From NCBI GenBank assembly GCA_963698535.1, contig CAVORD010000001.1, positions 1,984,001-2,048,000 of the forward strand: 64,000 bases of DNA, written 5' to 3'. The notes under the pieces are model-generated. The model did no database searches. It worked only from the letters and a program-made list of their open reading frames with translations, and was not told the origin of the DNA. This document shows, piece by piece, positions 9,320-18,827 of this stretch; position 1 is the first letter of the stretch; each line of letters opens with the position of its first letter. Made by a program: the position numbers and the translations under genes. This DNA is from CAVORD01 sp963698535. GTDB taxonomy: Bacteria > Bacteroidota > Bacteroidia > Bacteroidales > VadinHA17.

Positions 9320-10309
9320 ATGGTAAGACTCATCGCTTTAATAATATCTATTGTGCTGCAAATTGTTGCTGCGAGTATTGCATTGCGGTTCATGAAGCTT
9401 ACCAAATACAGGTTATCATGGATACTCCTTTCCCTTTCCCTGGTATTCATGGCAGTGAGAAAAATAATTCAGCTTGTTGAATACTACTGGAAACCACCCT
9501 CAATTCAGCTTCTTATGATAGATGAATGGATAGGTGTTGTAATATCGGTAATGCTCGTTGTTGGTATTATACTTATACGTGAGATATTCTACTCACTTAA
9601 AAGAGCCGATATCGACAGGATAAGGTCGGAAAGAAGAGTGATACATGCTATACTTACCACTGAAGAGAACGAGAGGAAACGATTTGCCAAAGATCTCCAC
9701 GACGGGCTGGGACCTCTCCTCTCGACAGTAAAGATGTCCCTTTCAGCCCTGGAAACACGGATAAGTGATGAATCGGGCAAAGCCATCCTTGCCAACACTA
9801 CACATGTTGTAAATGAAGCTATCGGAACTATCAAGGAGGTGTCCAATAATCTTAGCCCCCATATTCTAACAAATTTCGGGCTGGAGAGTGCCCTGAGCAG
9901 TTTTACTGCCAAGATCAATCAAACTAAAACGATCGAGATCCTTTTCCACTCCAACCTGGCCGACATGCGACTTCAGACCGATCAGGAGGTTGTGGTTTAC
10001 CGGGCGGCCTGCGAACTGATAAATAACTCGATCAAACATTCCGGAGCAAAGAAGATCGTGGTTGAACTAAAGAAACACGAGAAGTTTGTGACACTGCAGG
10101 TGACCGATAACGGCAAAGGGTTTGATACAACCATTAATGATCCGGAAAGGAAGGGTATGGGTTTGTCGAATATCGCAACACGAGTAAGATCAATAGACGG
10201 TGTATTTATATGTGAGAGCAGCCCCGGGAAGGGAACAAGCTCATTTATTAAAGTAGTTAAACAGGATAACATTAAAACTAATGTCGAAAATCAGAATAAC
10301 CCTGGTTGA
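9320..10309 (+). CDS. Membrane sensor histidine kinase (NarX/DesK type)
   Basis: Senses an unknown signal and phosphorylates the response regulator encoded next. Two N-terminal membrane segments (about residues 4-24 and 33-50) and a third (about 70-88) are followed by a short linker, then the HisKA_3 dimerisation helix RFAKDLHDGLGPLLSTVK with the phospho-accepting His near residue 127. The HATPase domain shows the N box (ACELINNSIKHSG), the G1 box (DNGKGFD) and the G2 region (GMGLSNI). There is no large sensor domain, so sensing is probably within or at the membrane. The last 29 bases overlap the regulator gene, which implies coupled expression. Confidence 0.9.
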   Translation: MVRLIALIISIVLQIVAASIALRFMKLTKYRLSWILLSLSLVFMAVRKIIQLVEYYWKPPSIQLLMIDEWIGVVISVMLVVGIILIREIFYSLKRADIDRIRSERRVIHAILTTEENERKRFAKDLHDGLGPLLSTVKMSLSALETRISDESGKAILANTTHVVNEAIGTIKEVSNNLSPHILTNFGLESALSSFTAKINQTKTIEILFHSNLADMRLQTDQEVVVYRAACELINNSIKHSGAKKIVVELKKHEKFVTLQVTDNGKGFDTTINDPERKGMGLSNIATRVRSIDGVFICESSPGKGTSSFIKVVKQDNIKTNVENQNNPG

Positions 10310-10922
10310 TGATCATCAGCTCTTCAGGAACGGACTAAAAATGCTTCTTGACAGTTTCACTGACCTTGAGGTGGTAAGTGAATCATCCAATGGCAAGGAG
10401 TTTCTTGATACCCTTGCCGCAGATAAACCCGATATTGTTCTGATGGACATTGATATGCCTGTTATGGATGGAGTGGAGGCCACAGGCAAAGCAATGAAAC
10501 AATTTCCTGAGCTTAAAATAATTGCTCTTTCCATGTTCGGAGAAGAGGATTATTACTACCGGATGGTTGATGCCGGCGTAAAGGGATTCCTGCTGAAGGA
10601 TTCAGGAATCAATGAAGTTAAAGAGGCAATTACAACCATTATTAAGGGAGGCAGTTACTTTTCACAGGAGCTTCTTTATCACGTTATTCAGAAGATAAAG
10701 ACCAGAGAGACAGAATCAAAAATGGCTAACCTCTCCAGAAGAGAGAGCGAAATACTATTAAAGATATGTGAAGGGCTCTCCAACCAGGAGATCGCAGAAG
10801 AACTTTTTATCAGCAAAAGGACTGTCGATAAGCACAGGGCAAATCTGTTAAGCAAAACTGGCTCTAAAAACACAGCCAGCTTAATTCTTTTTGCTATCCG
10901 TAATAAACTGATCGAATTATAG
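10281..10922 (+). CDS. NarL/LuxR-family response regulator
   Basis: Cytoplasmic DNA-binding partner of the kinase upstream. The receiver domain (residues 1-120) has the acidic pair DD at 10-11, the phospho-acceptor Asp near residue 56 (LMDIDMPVMDG) and the conserved Lys in FLLKDSG. The C-terminal GerE/LuxR helix-turn-helix is typical (LSRRESEILLKICEGLSNQEIAEEL..KRTVDKHR). The 213-residue length fits the family. Targets are unknown, and the genes on either side do not point to a pathway. Confidence 0.92.
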   Translation: MSKIRITLVDDHQLFRNGLKMLLDSFTDLEVVSESSNGKEFLDTLAADKPDIVLMDIDMPVMDGVEATGKAMKQFPELKIIALSMFGEEDYYYRMVDAGVKGFLLKDSGINEVKEAITTIIKGGSYFSQELLYHVIQKIKTRETESKMANLSRRESEILLKICEGLSNQEIAEELFISKRTVDKHRANLLSKTGSKNTASLILFAIRNKLIEL

Positions 10923-10925
10923 AAC

Positions 10926-11288
10926 TTGGATAACACAAGAGAAAAGGGACATAAAGGCGAAGATATAGCAGCTGAATATCTTATCAAATCCGGCTACAGG
11001 ATACGGAACAGGAACTGGTTTGCCGGTAAAAACGAGATAGACATAATAGCTGAAACAAAGGAGTTTCTAATCTTTGTTGAAGTGAAATCGGCTCAGGCCG
11101 GCTATTATGTTCACCCCAGAGAATCGGTTACCGTTGCCAAACAGAGGGGTATAATAATGGCAGCATCTGTCTACACAAAAAGATTTAACATAAACAAGGA
11201 GTCGAGGTTCGACATCATCAGTATAATTACCGGTATCGACCCTCCTGAAATTGAACATATTGAAGATGCTTTTTACCCGACACTTTAG
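10926..11288 (+). CDS. yraN: YraN/UPF0102 family protein
   Basis: Small protein of 120 residues with the restriction-endonuclease-like fold of UPF0102. The conserved pattern is clear: KGEDIAAEYL at the N-terminus, RNWFAGKNEIDIIAE, and FVEVKSA with the E-x-K of the nuclease-like core. A TTG at 10926, three bases after the regulator's stop, is the best start, since no ATG gives the conserved N-terminus. The biochemical role of the family is not settled. The spacing suggests one transcript with the two-component genes. Confidence 0.88.
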   Translation: MDNTREKGHKGEDIAAEYLIKSGYRIRNRNWFAGKNEIDIIAETKEFLIFVEVKSAQAGYYVHPRESVTVAKQRGIIMAASVYTKRFNINKESRFDIISIITGIDPPEIEHIEDAFYPTL

Positions 11289-11350
11289 CTTCAGGGTCAT
11301 GAATATTGAATTGTTGCGCGACTATTGTATAAGCTGATCCTGGCAGGTTA

Positions 11351-13141
11351 TCACAAGACGCTGACCTGATAGTTCCGCAATTTAGCACCAGGGAGCTTTA
11401 AACTCCTGACAAATTCCTCATACCTCGGATCAGTCTGTAATGGCTTCCACATTGGCATTGCAGCGATCCATGGTATCCATACATGGTGTGGTTTATAACC
11501 AATCAATTTAAAGGCTTCATCGAACATACCTAATGCTCCATACACCACCGCAAGTCCCAATGCGTTCCAGCCACTCAACTCAGCACTTTCCAATTGATTC
11601 AGAATTTTCACTGCTTCATCCCGGTGTCCGGTTAATGCATATGTATATCCCAGTACCCATCCCCATGGTGGAGCTAACTCTGCAAGTTTCTTATGGGCTT
11701 CTATGGCCTCATCTGTTCTGCCCATGGCAAGATAGGTCTCACCAAGGACAAAATAACCTACTGGATAATCCTTTAAAATGTCAAATGACTTTTGAACCTG
11801 AAGAATGGCATCTTCATACCTGCCAAGGTATGATAGTAATGCTCCAAAGAAGGCAGTAATACCAGGATTGAAAGGATCACACTTCCAGGCAAGTTCATGC
11901 TCAATGAGCGCTTCGTCGTTACGGCCGAATAGAAAAAGAGTCCAGGCATATTGATAATGCGCGATGCTTAAGTTTGGATTTAACTCGAGCGCCCGTTTAA
12001 AATAGTTCTCAGCCTCATGAAAGTTCCAGTTAACATACATGCAGATTTCGGCCTGGGCTAATTGGGCCTCTGCCAGATTTGGGTCAAGTTTTATTGCCTG
12101 TCGCCCTGCCGATTCAGCTTTCACATAGGCATCCCCGGCATTGAAAGGTCCATGGGCAATATCCAGGTAACCGAGTGCCAGTCCGGCATAGGCCAGAGGT
12201 TCGGCAGGATCGATCCGGACTGCCTCATGAAGATATTCCAAACCCTTTTTTATTCCCTCCGGTGTTTGCTGGTATAAATTGTACTTACCGCGAAGATAAG
12301 CCTTATAGGAATTGGGATTTACCTCTCTTATTTCATCAAGTTGTGTTTGTTGCTCGGGAGAAAGGGTATATTGAATTTCACTGGCTACTTTCCTGATCAC
12401 CTGGCCATATAACTTCAAAATATTGTCCATGTCCACATCAAAGGTTTGCGCCCACAGCTGTTTTTCTTCAGGAAAGGCATTGAATAATTTGAGTTGAATC
12501 CTGATTTTGCCCTCCACAATCATCACCGACGCCTCAATAATCGCATCTACCCCTAATTCAGTGGCTATCTCTTTGATGGTCTTTTCTGAATTGGTATATG
12601 CCAATACTGATGTTTTTGATACCACCCTGATGGCTCCCAATTGACCCAGTTCACCAATCAGGGCATCATGCATCCCAAAAACAAGGAATGTTTGATTGGC
12701 ATCACCCGTATAATTATCGAATGGGAGCACAGCTATAGATTTTATTTTCTTCTCAGGTATTTCAAAATGAACCGTCTTCAGGTCTGAATCGGGTTTTGAA
12801 TTCAGGTGCTTCTTAACCTCACCAGGAGGGTAACCATAATGATCGTGGAAACATTTGGAAAAATAAGTAGTGCTCCCAAAACCCACCCTGTAAGCGACCT
12901 CTGCCACCGTACCTGCCTGTATTTGAAGTAATTCCCTGGCACGCTTCAACCTTGTTTCACGAATAAACTGGCTTATGGATTGGTTGGATATTGCTTTCAA
13001 TTTCCTGTGAAGGCCTGAGTGGCTAATGCCCATTCCCTTTGCCAGTGCAGCAACCCCGAAACTATTATTGGAAAAATTTTCCTCAACAATTCCAATAAGC
13101 TTATTGATGTATTGTTGCTCGGAGGGGAGATATACTGTCAT
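11351..13141 (-). CDS. AraC-type regulator fused to a TolB-like domain and TPR repeats
   Basis: A 596-residue cytoplasmic regulator with an unusual order. Residues ~10-110 form an AraC/XylS DNA-binding domain (ALAKGMGISHSGLHRKLKA; VAEVAYRVGFGSTTYFSKCF). Residues ~130-260 form the TolB-like/FlgO-like domain often found with adenylate cyclases and winged-helix regulators (KSIAVLPFDNYTGD..ATELGVDAIIEASVM). Residues ~270-560 carry at least six TPR-like helix pairs (YLRGKYNLYQQTPEG; AQLAQAEICMYVNWNFHEAENYFKRAL; YFVLGETYLAMGRTDEAIEAH). It has no receiver domain and no membrane segment. It probably binds DNA in response to a protein or peptide partner. A bidirectional role with the lipoprotein gene upstream is possible, but its terminator separates them. 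Confidence 0.85.
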   Translation of the reverse strand: MTVYLPSEQQYINKLIGIVEENFSNNSFGVAALAKGMGISHSGLHRKLKAISNQSISQFIRETRLKRARELLQIQAGTVAEVAYRVGFGSTTYFSKCFHDHYGYPPGEVKKHLNSKPDSDLKTVHFEIPEKKIKSIAVLPFDNYTGDANQTFLVFGMHDALIGELGQLGAIRVVSKTSVLAYTNSEKTIKEIATELGVDAIIEASVMIVEGKIRIQLKLFNAFPEEKQLWAQTFDVDMDNILKLYGQVIRKVASEIQYTLSPEQQTQLDEIREVNPNSYKAYLRGKYNLYQQTPEGIKKGLEYLHEAVRIDPAEPLAYAGLALGYLDIAHGPFNAGDAYVKAESAGRQAIKLDPNLAEAQLAQAEICMYVNWNFHEAENYFKRALELNPNLSIAHYQYAWTLFLFGRNDEALIEHELAWKCDPFNPGITAFFGALLSYLGRYEDAILQVQKSFDILKDYPVGYFVLGETYLAMGRTDEAIEAHKKLAELAPPWGWVLGYTYALTGHRDEAVKILNQLESAELSGWNALGLAVVYGALGMFDEAFKLIGYKPHHVWIPWIAAMPMWKPLQTDPRYEEFVRSLKLPGAKLRNYQVSVL

Positions 13142-13191
13142 GATGTCGGGTTTAATTATTGACTGTGTCTCTTTTAGTATAAGTAAGTTAC

Positions 13192-13224
13192 AAAAAAAAA
13201 GGAAGAGGATGCCACTCCTCTTCC
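13192..13224 (-). terminator. Rho-independent terminator after the small lipoprotein gene
   Basis: A 9-bp perfect stem (GGAAGAGGA with TCCTCTTCC) around a 6-base loop is followed on the minus strand by nine T residues. It lies about 115 bases past the stop at 13338 and 50 bases before the AraC-TPR gene, so the two genes are separate units. Confidence 0.85.
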
Positions 13225-13337
13225 TGAAAAGTATTACTCAAAACCCAAAACCTTCAAAGAACATACATTTAAAACATCAACAGTTTGTGAGACGAACCAG
13301 GTCATCCGTTCTAACCTTTCTTTTTAGGACCCCGAGG

Positions 13338-13880
13338 TTATTCAATATTACCCTCGATGAGGTAAAAGAAAGTTGGATTTGTCGGGTCCGGGAAATTAGA
13401 CAGGTCACCCACATAATTCATGGTATAGGTCCATTTGGCTTTCATACCCTTCACTTTACCTTCCACTCCTTTACCAACAGCCGTTGCAACCACAAGTGCT
13501 CCTTTTCCATCTTCGCTAAACGTTATTTCACCCTTCCATTCAATTTCCCATTTTCCGCGGTTCTCATCATGAGGATTCCTGGCATCTACAAATAATTCGG
13601 ATGTTCCGTAGAATCCATCAGCAGCCGTTACCCAAATGGTGGTTCCGGTCACTCTCCAGTCATCTGTAGCATCATACCATTTATTGATTTCTGCAGTCAT
13701 TTCAACAGGAGTACATTTGCCTTCAAATGTTCTTTTAACTTTCGCACTTTTCATAGCGGCTATTCCCAGATCACTTTTTGAAAGCCCGGGAAATTCAGGT
13801 TCATTTTTCTCGCTTTTCTCACAACCAAAAACGATAATGGCTGTTCCAAAAATCAAAAACATAAGTGTTAAACGTTTCAT
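13338..13880 (-). CDS. Small lipoprotein of unknown function
   Basis: A 180-residue protein. MKRLTLMFLIFGTAIIVFGC is a lipoprotein signal with Cys20, followed by an acidic/charged linker (EKSEKNEPE). The mature part is rich in Trp and beta-prone segments (DDWRVTGTTIW, GKWEIEWKGEITFSEDG, KAKWTYTMNYVG), which suggests a small beta barrel or lipocalin-like fold exposed in the periplasm or on the surface. I do not recognise the family. It is a single-gene unit with its own terminator. Confidence 0.7.
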   Translation of the reverse strand: MKRLTLMFLIFGTAIIVFGCEKSEKNEPEFPGLSKSDLGIAAMKSAKVKRTFEGKCTPVEMTAEINKWYDATDDWRVTGTTIWVTAADGFYGTSELFVDARNPHDENRGKWEIEWKGEITFSEDGKGALVVATAVGKGVEGKVKGMKAKWTYTMNYVGDLSNFPDPTNPTFFYLIEGNIE

Positions 13881-14214
13881 AGTTTCTTGTTTTTTAATTA
13901 GTTAAACATGATGATTTCGATAAGGTAAAGTTCGCATATAAGAGCAAGCTGAACCAAGAAGCTATATTTCAAAAAGATTAAAATTTCTGGCGGGATTTAA
14001 ATTATATGGCATAAAGTTTAATTTTTATTGCTGAAGGCTTTCGAAACACTGTCGCAAGTGAAAAAAAACGGGGTCTTAAAACCGAGAATATCATTACTGC
14101 AATTCTTGTAGCCGGAATGCACATTCATCCTACAAAAAGGGTATTTTAGCAGTAATATTTTGCAATAAATCAGAAATATCAATTGCGCTATATTGCTGGT
14201 AAAATTCAACCAAA
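13881..14214. other. Intergenic stretch without a gene
   Basis: These 334 AT-rich bases separate two divergent genes. I see no coding frame, RNA gene, terminator or strong consensus promoter in them. The region must carry both start signals. Confidence 0.5.
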
Positions 14215-14538
14215 ATGAACTTCGAGGAAATCCGGGAATACTGCATCTCAAAACCAGGAGTCACAGAAGGATTCCCATTTAATGACACGGCATTGGTCTT
14301 CAAAGTAGCCGGCAAAATGTTTGCCCTGCTCGATCTGTCAGAGGAAGCAAGGGGCATCACTCTGAAATGCGATCCGGAGCTGGCCATTGAACTAAGGGAA
14401 CGTTACCCGGTTGTTACCCCGGCCTGGCACTTTAACAAAAAGCATTGGAATACAGTGGTTTGTGACGGGTCTGTCCCAGACAGGGAGATTCTTGGATGGA
14501 TCGATCATTCGTACTCCCTTGTAAAACCACTCTCATAA
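14215..14538 (+). CDS. MmcQ/YjbR family protein
   Basis: A 107-residue cytoplasmic protein of the MmcQ/YjbR (CyaY-like fold) family. Diagnostic stretches are IREYCISKPGVTEGFPFND at the N-terminus, FKVAGKMFALLDL, LKCDPELAIELRERYP, and PAWHFNKKHWNTVV near the C-terminus. Some members are described as DNA-binding, but the function is not established. It stands alone, upstream of the peptidase gene and in the same direction, with a 91-base gap. Confidence 0.85.
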   Translation: MNFEEIREYCISKPGVTEGFPFNDTALVFKVAGKMFALLDLSEEARGITLKCDPELAIELRERYPVVTPAWHFNKKHWNTVVCDGSVPDREILGWIDHSYSLVKPLS

Positions 14539-14629
14539 TATTCTGTACAGATGCTTTCAAACATTGATATTGTCGTTTACATTTTCCAATTTTGGATCTG
14601 ACTTTAACGAAAATAAATAATCTGCAATT

Positions 14630-15826
14630 ATGAAGAAGTTCTTATTCCTTATCATGGCCTCTGTCATTCTAACCACTGTTTCACAGGGTCAGAAGAAGAG
14701 CCAGCCAGCTGAAGAGGGCTACAATTTCACCACTGTTGTTTCCCTGAAAGCCACTCCCGTAAAAAACCAGTCGAGTACAGGTACTTGCTGGTGCTTTGCC
14801 ACCACCTCATTTGTCGAGTCTGAACTGCTCAGGATGGGCAAGGGTGAATATGACCTTTCGGAGATGTTCATTGTACGCCAGAACTATGTCGACCGACTTC
14901 GCGACAATTACCTGCGACGTGGTAACGGCAACCTCGGACAGGGCAGTTTAAGTCATGACTGGTTCAGAGTTTTTTCCGAAAAGGGTATAGTTCCGAACGA
15001 AGTATATACAGGTCTTAACTATGGATCACCTACTCATAATCACGGTGAACTCAACACCTTCCTTGCCGCTGTTGCTGAGGTGCCTGTTAAAAGGAAGAGT
15101 GAGAGCAAAGAGTATAATAAAATAGTTCAGAGCATACTTGACATTTATCTTGGAGAGGTTCCTGCCACCTTCCAGTACAAAGGAGTAAGTTATACCCCTG
15201 CTTCTTTTGCTTCATCACTGGGGATCAACCCGGATGATTATGTGGAGATAACATCATTTACCCACTTCCCTTTCTATACCAGAGGCCTTCTTGAGGTTCC
15301 TGATAACTGGAAGCATGAGAAGTTCTATAATGTTCCTCTCGATGAGCTTATAGAGATCATGGATAATGCTCTTATGAAAGGCTATACTGTTAACTGGGAT
15401 GGCGATGTCAGCGAGAAGGGATTCTCACATACCAATGGTGTTGCCATTGTTCCCGATGTTGTGAATACCGATAGCTACTCCACTACCGACAGGGCACGCT
15501 TTGAGAAGATGCCACAGGCCGACCGTCTTGAAGAGGTATACAAGTTCATCCGCCCCTATCCGGAGATGAAGATAACTCAGAAAATTAGGCAGGATGGTTA
15601 CGAAGCCTTTGTAACCACCGACGATCACCTGATGCACCTGACAGGTATTGTAAAAGACCAGAATGGCACCAAATACTATATCACCAAAAACTCATGGGGA
15701 ACCGAAAGGAACAAATTTGGCGGCTACCTGAACATGTCGGAAAGCTTTGTAAGGGCAAAGACCATATTCATTATGGTTCATAAGGATGCAATACCTTCAG
15801 CTATAAAGAGCAAGCTGGGATTATAA
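14630..15826 (+). CDS. Exported C1B peptidase (bleomycin hydrolase/PepC-like)
   Basis: Papain-like cysteine aminopeptidase. Catalytic residues are all visible: Cys in SSTGTCWCFATTSFVESE (near residue 55), His in the DDHLMHLTG segment, and Asn in ITKNSWGTE near the C-terminus. The 398-residue length is shorter than cytosolic bleomycin hydrolase (~450). It begins with a Sec signal peptide (MKKFLFLIMASVILTTVSQG), so it acts in the periplasm or outside, unlike the classical enzyme. It converges with the ligase gene, leaving 10 bases between stops. It may degrade peptides imported by the receptors in the window, though that link is only inferred. Confidence 0.9.
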   Translation: MKKFLFLIMASVILTTVSQGQKKSQPAEEGYNFTTVVSLKATPVKNQSSTGTCWCFATTSFVESELLRMGKGEYDLSEMFIVRQNYVDRLRDNYLRRGNGNLGQGSLSHDWFRVFSEKGIVPNEVYTGLNYGSPTHNHGELNTFLAAVAEVPVKRKSESKEYNKIVQSILDIYLGEVPATFQYKGVSYTPASFASSLGINPDDYVEITSFTHFPFYTRGLLEVPDNWKHEKFYNVPLDELIEIMDNALMKGYTVNWDGDVSEKGFSHTNGVAIVPDVVNTDSYSTTDRARFEKMPQADRLEEVYKFIRPYPEMKITQKIRQDGYEAFVTTDDHLMHLTGIVKDQNGTKYYITKNSWGTERNKFGGYLNMSESFVRAKTIFIMVHKDAIPSAIKSKLGL

Positions 15827-15836
15827 TACCAGGGAG

Positions 15837-16831
15837 TTAAAATACCATAAGATTACAACCACGGAGCTGGGCAGAGTCAAATCTGCCCAGCACTGTAAAT
15901 GAGCCGTCGGGAAACACTCTGCCGATATCTCCTGTTGAGATGAAAGAGCATGAGTTGATATTAGCCAGGTCGATAATATCTATTCCTCCTGTATCCTGTT
16001 TTGCCGGATCAGGATGTGTCAGCGGATCGTATGCATCACGTATCATTATCCTTAACCATGGTACGGGCTTGAAAAGTCCGTCTCCGGCTGAATAGGCCTG
16101 ACTCATCATCTCCGTCATTCCGTATTCTGAATGGATCTTGCTAAGATTAAAAGCCTTACACAGGGTTTTATGAACCTCTTCTCTCGTTAACTCTTCTCTT
16201 CTACCCTTCATGCCTCCGGTCTCCATAACGGTTACTCCTGAAAAATCAAAAGGACCCTTATCAGCCATATCAAGAAGAGCAAAGGTAACTCCCAGCAGGA
16301 GTACCTTTTGACCACTCCTCTTAGCCCGCGATATTCTCTCAGGTATATCCTTTTCCCTGCCAAGAAGGAAGCCGCTCATTTCACTACCCGATAACTGTAT
16401 CAGCTCATTAGCCATATAGACAAGCGATGAGCCTTCCCTTTCAAGGTAAGAGGGGAGAAGGGCAATTATCACATATTCGTCGGGGCGGCCGTAGAAAAGC
16501 TCAAATCCTCGCAGGAAACTACTTTTGTAAAGCGACAGATCGGTTACATAATGCCGGCTTGATACTGCTCCTGTTGTACCGCTGCTGGTGAATATCTTCT
16601 CCTCCTTCCCCCTGCCCGTAACAACTCTCCGTGATACGAAAGAATTCTACAGGCATGAAAGGGACAGATGAAAGGTCGTTGACGGATGATGCCGACAGGC
16701 CCAGATGATACAGATATTCCTTATAGGTATCGTTATTTTCAGCCTGATAATGGAAAAGGTCCAGAGCAAACTTATCGAATTCCTTATCCCCTTTAACTGA
16801 AAAAACCTTTGCCGGATCAACTGCTCTCCAT
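15837..16831 (-). CDS. LuxE-like acyl-protein synthetase / AMP-dependent ligase (frameshifted)
   Basis: Member of the LuxE/PaaK branch of adenylate-forming enzymes. The nucleotide-binding P-loop TSSGTTGAVSSRH lies near 16575, followed by FSGVTVMETGGMKGR, SEYGMTEMMSQAY (motif A5-like) and the late STGDIGRVFPDG. The C-terminal 211 residues are in one frame. The conserved N-terminal half (FDKFALDLFHYQAENNDTYKEY..VPFMPVEFF) is in another, with a one-base shift near 16638 and probably a second just after the ATG at 16831. That ATG overlaps the preceding lipoprotein stop (TGATG), so the genes are coupled. No LuxC/LuxD-type acyl partner is present; the acyl substrate is unknown. Confidence 0.75.
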
Positions 16832-17361
16832 CAGGGGAAAATATTTGATCCGCTGGGCTGGTACATCCATTTTATACGAACTTCAGCAAACGGCAGGTTA
16901 TCGCGCTTCTCAACAATAAGTTCCATGATCATGAACTTGGCATAGGTGTCATTTCTGGTTCTGAAAAGATAGACCTGGAAAGGTTCTATGTCCTGGGCCA
17001 TTGCTATCCAAACCGGAGTTGTAACCTCTTTAAGGTTATTGAAGGCTGTCTCTGCTTCCTGCAGGTTCTGAAACCCTCCAACCAGATGAAATGAGTTTAA
17101 GAATCCTGTGGTTGAAATGGAGGCTCCGGTTACATCCCCTGCAAGATCAGTCTCAGCAATTATTGTTATGTCGGGTGGTGGAGAAGAGAGAGTAGATACC
17201 TTTTTAGCCTGACTAAAAAGAAATCCGTAGGGATAGTAGGGTCCTGTGCCGAACAGTTTACTGTTGAGCACGATCTCTCCTTCTGTTGGTATGGCCGGCT
17301 CCTTACTGCATGCTGCAAGAAGGATGCCGGCAACAAATATCCAGACAAGTTTTTTAACCAT
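16831..17361 (-). CDS. Lipoprotein of unknown function
   Basis: A 176-residue protein with a clear lipoprotein signal (MVKKLVWIFVAGILLAAC, Cys18). The mature part starts SKEPAIPTEGEI and contains a repeated hydrophobic pattern (PYYPYGFLFSQAKKVSTL; WIAMAQDIEPFQVYLFRTRNDTYAKFMI), probably a beta-rich domain. I do not recognise the family. It is followed by the LuxE-like gene with stop/start overlap and lies 46 bases after pgk on the same strand, so the three may share a transcript. Confidence 0.7.
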   Translation of the reverse strand: MVKKLVWIFVAGILLAACSKEPAIPTEGEIVLNSKLFGTGPYYPYGFLFSQAKKVSTLSSPPPDITIIAETDLAGDVTGASISTTGFLNSFHLVGGFQNLQEAETAFNNLKEVTTPVWIAMAQDIEPFQVYLFRTRNDTYAKFMIMELIVEKRDNLPFAEVRIKWMYQPSGSNIFP

Positions 17362-17407
17362 ATTATCTCCTCCCCTGTTTTGAGAATAACCCCGGCCGGA
17401 AATTGGG

Positions 17408-18674
17408 CTACTGCTTATTCCTTACCGCTTCTATTCCCGGAAGCTTTTTGCCTTCCATATATTCAAGCATTGCACCTCCGCCGGTGGAAACATAGCTCAC
17501 CTTATCGGCAAGCTTGTTTTTGTTTATGGCTGCAACGGAATCACCACCTCCTATAAGGCTGAAAGCACCACCTTTTGTGGCTTCAGCTATTGCAAGGGCC
17601 ACTCCGGTTGTTCCCTTTGAGAATTTCTCCATTTCAAATACTCCCATCGGACCATTCCATAAAATAGTCTTGGATTTGCGGATCACCTCACTGAACGTTT
17701 TCAATGATTCAGGACCGATATCCATTCCTATCCAGCCTGCCGGGACTGCCGATGCCGGGGTAAGCTCTGTTTTTGCCTCCGCATCGAACTTATCTCCATT
17801 GAGGCTGTCGACCGGTAACAGCAGATTAACCTTTCTGGCCTTGGCCTTTTCGATAAGCTGAAGTGCAAGGTCGAGCTTATCCTCCTCACAAAGGGAGTTA
17901 CCTGTTGTTCCTCCCTGGGCCCTTATAAAAGTATAGGCCATGCCACCACCTATAATAAGATTGTCAACCCTGTCAAGCAGATTTTCGAGGATAAGGATCT
18001 TATCGGATACCTTAGCGCCGCCAATGATTGCAGTGAGAGGCTTGCCAGGTGCATGAAGGACCTTGTCCATGGCCTCAAGCTCACTGTCTATAAGATAGCC
18101 GAACATAACCTTGTCGGCTGTAAAGTAGTCGGTTATGACTGCCGTTGACCCGTGAGCTCTGTGAGCGGTGCCAAAAGCATCATTTACATAGATATCTGCA
18201 TAAGATGCCAGAGTGCGTGCAAGCTCCTTCTGCTTAACCTTCAGTGCTGCCTTGGCCTCCTTCTTCTCCTCATCCGTTGCTGTATCAGGCAGCACAGGCT
18301 TGCCCTCCTCCTCGGGATAGAATCTTACATTCTCAAGAAGCATAACTTCACCCGGTTTAAGATCTTTAACCATTGCAGCCGTCTTCCCGCCAAGGCAATC
18401 TTCGGCGAAAAGAACCTTTTTACCAAGAAGCTTTTCCAGTACTGGCAGCACAGGTTTGAGGCTGTATTTCGTCCTCTCGTCCCTTGGGACGTCCAAGATG
18501 AGACATAAGGATGGCTGAGCCACCTGTGTCAATGATCCTGTTTATTGTTAATAATGCTCCTCGTATTCTGGTGTCGTCTGTAACGGTTAAGGTTGCCTTG
18601 TCCAGCGGCACATTGAAGTCTACCCTAACAATGGCTTTCAGCCCTTTAAAATTGAAGTTGCCGATCTTTTTCAT
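17408..18674 (-). CDS. pgk: Phosphoglycerate kinase (one frameshift)
   Basis: Converts 1,3-bisphosphoglycerate and ADP to 3-phosphoglycerate and ATP in glycolysis. The N-terminal domain has KAIVRVDFNVPLD and MSHLGRPKG. The rest continues in another frame from YSLKPVLPVLEKLLG with LLENVRFYPEEEG, VNDAFGTAHRAHGS, GGAKVSDKI, WNGPMGVFE and SLIGGGDSVAAI. The joint near 18465 is repaired by adding one A to a short A-run (DEK-YSL). Only one copy is seen in this window and the whole protein is conserved, so this is very likely a sequence error. Total length ~420 residues fits the family. Confidence 0.93.
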
Positions 18675-18702
18675 GTTATTTGTTTTTCAGTCACTATAGC
18701 TG

Positions 18703-18710
18703 CAAAATTA
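18703..18710 (-). promoter_or_regulatory. -7 box of pgk promoter
   Basis: The minus strand reads TAATTTTG, matching TAnnTTTG, 28 bases before the pgk ATG. No good -33 element was seen. Confidence 0.45.
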
Positions 18711-18776
18711 CCTTATTTTGGGATTAATATAATGAAGGTTATCATCTTTATTAATGGCTTAAGGGGTATTACCCGA

Positions 18777-18806
18777 TTGTATGTGAACCCATAATTGTTA
18801 ATTTTG
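18777..18806 (+). promoter_or_regulatory. Bacteroidota-type promoter of holB
   Basis: TTG at 18777-18779, a 19-base spacer and TAATTTTG at 18799-18806 match the Bacteroidota TTG-N19-TAnnTTTG promoter. The -7 box ends 21 bases before the holB ATG. Confidence 0.6.
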
Positions 18807-18827
18807 TTCTTCCACGATAACATTACC

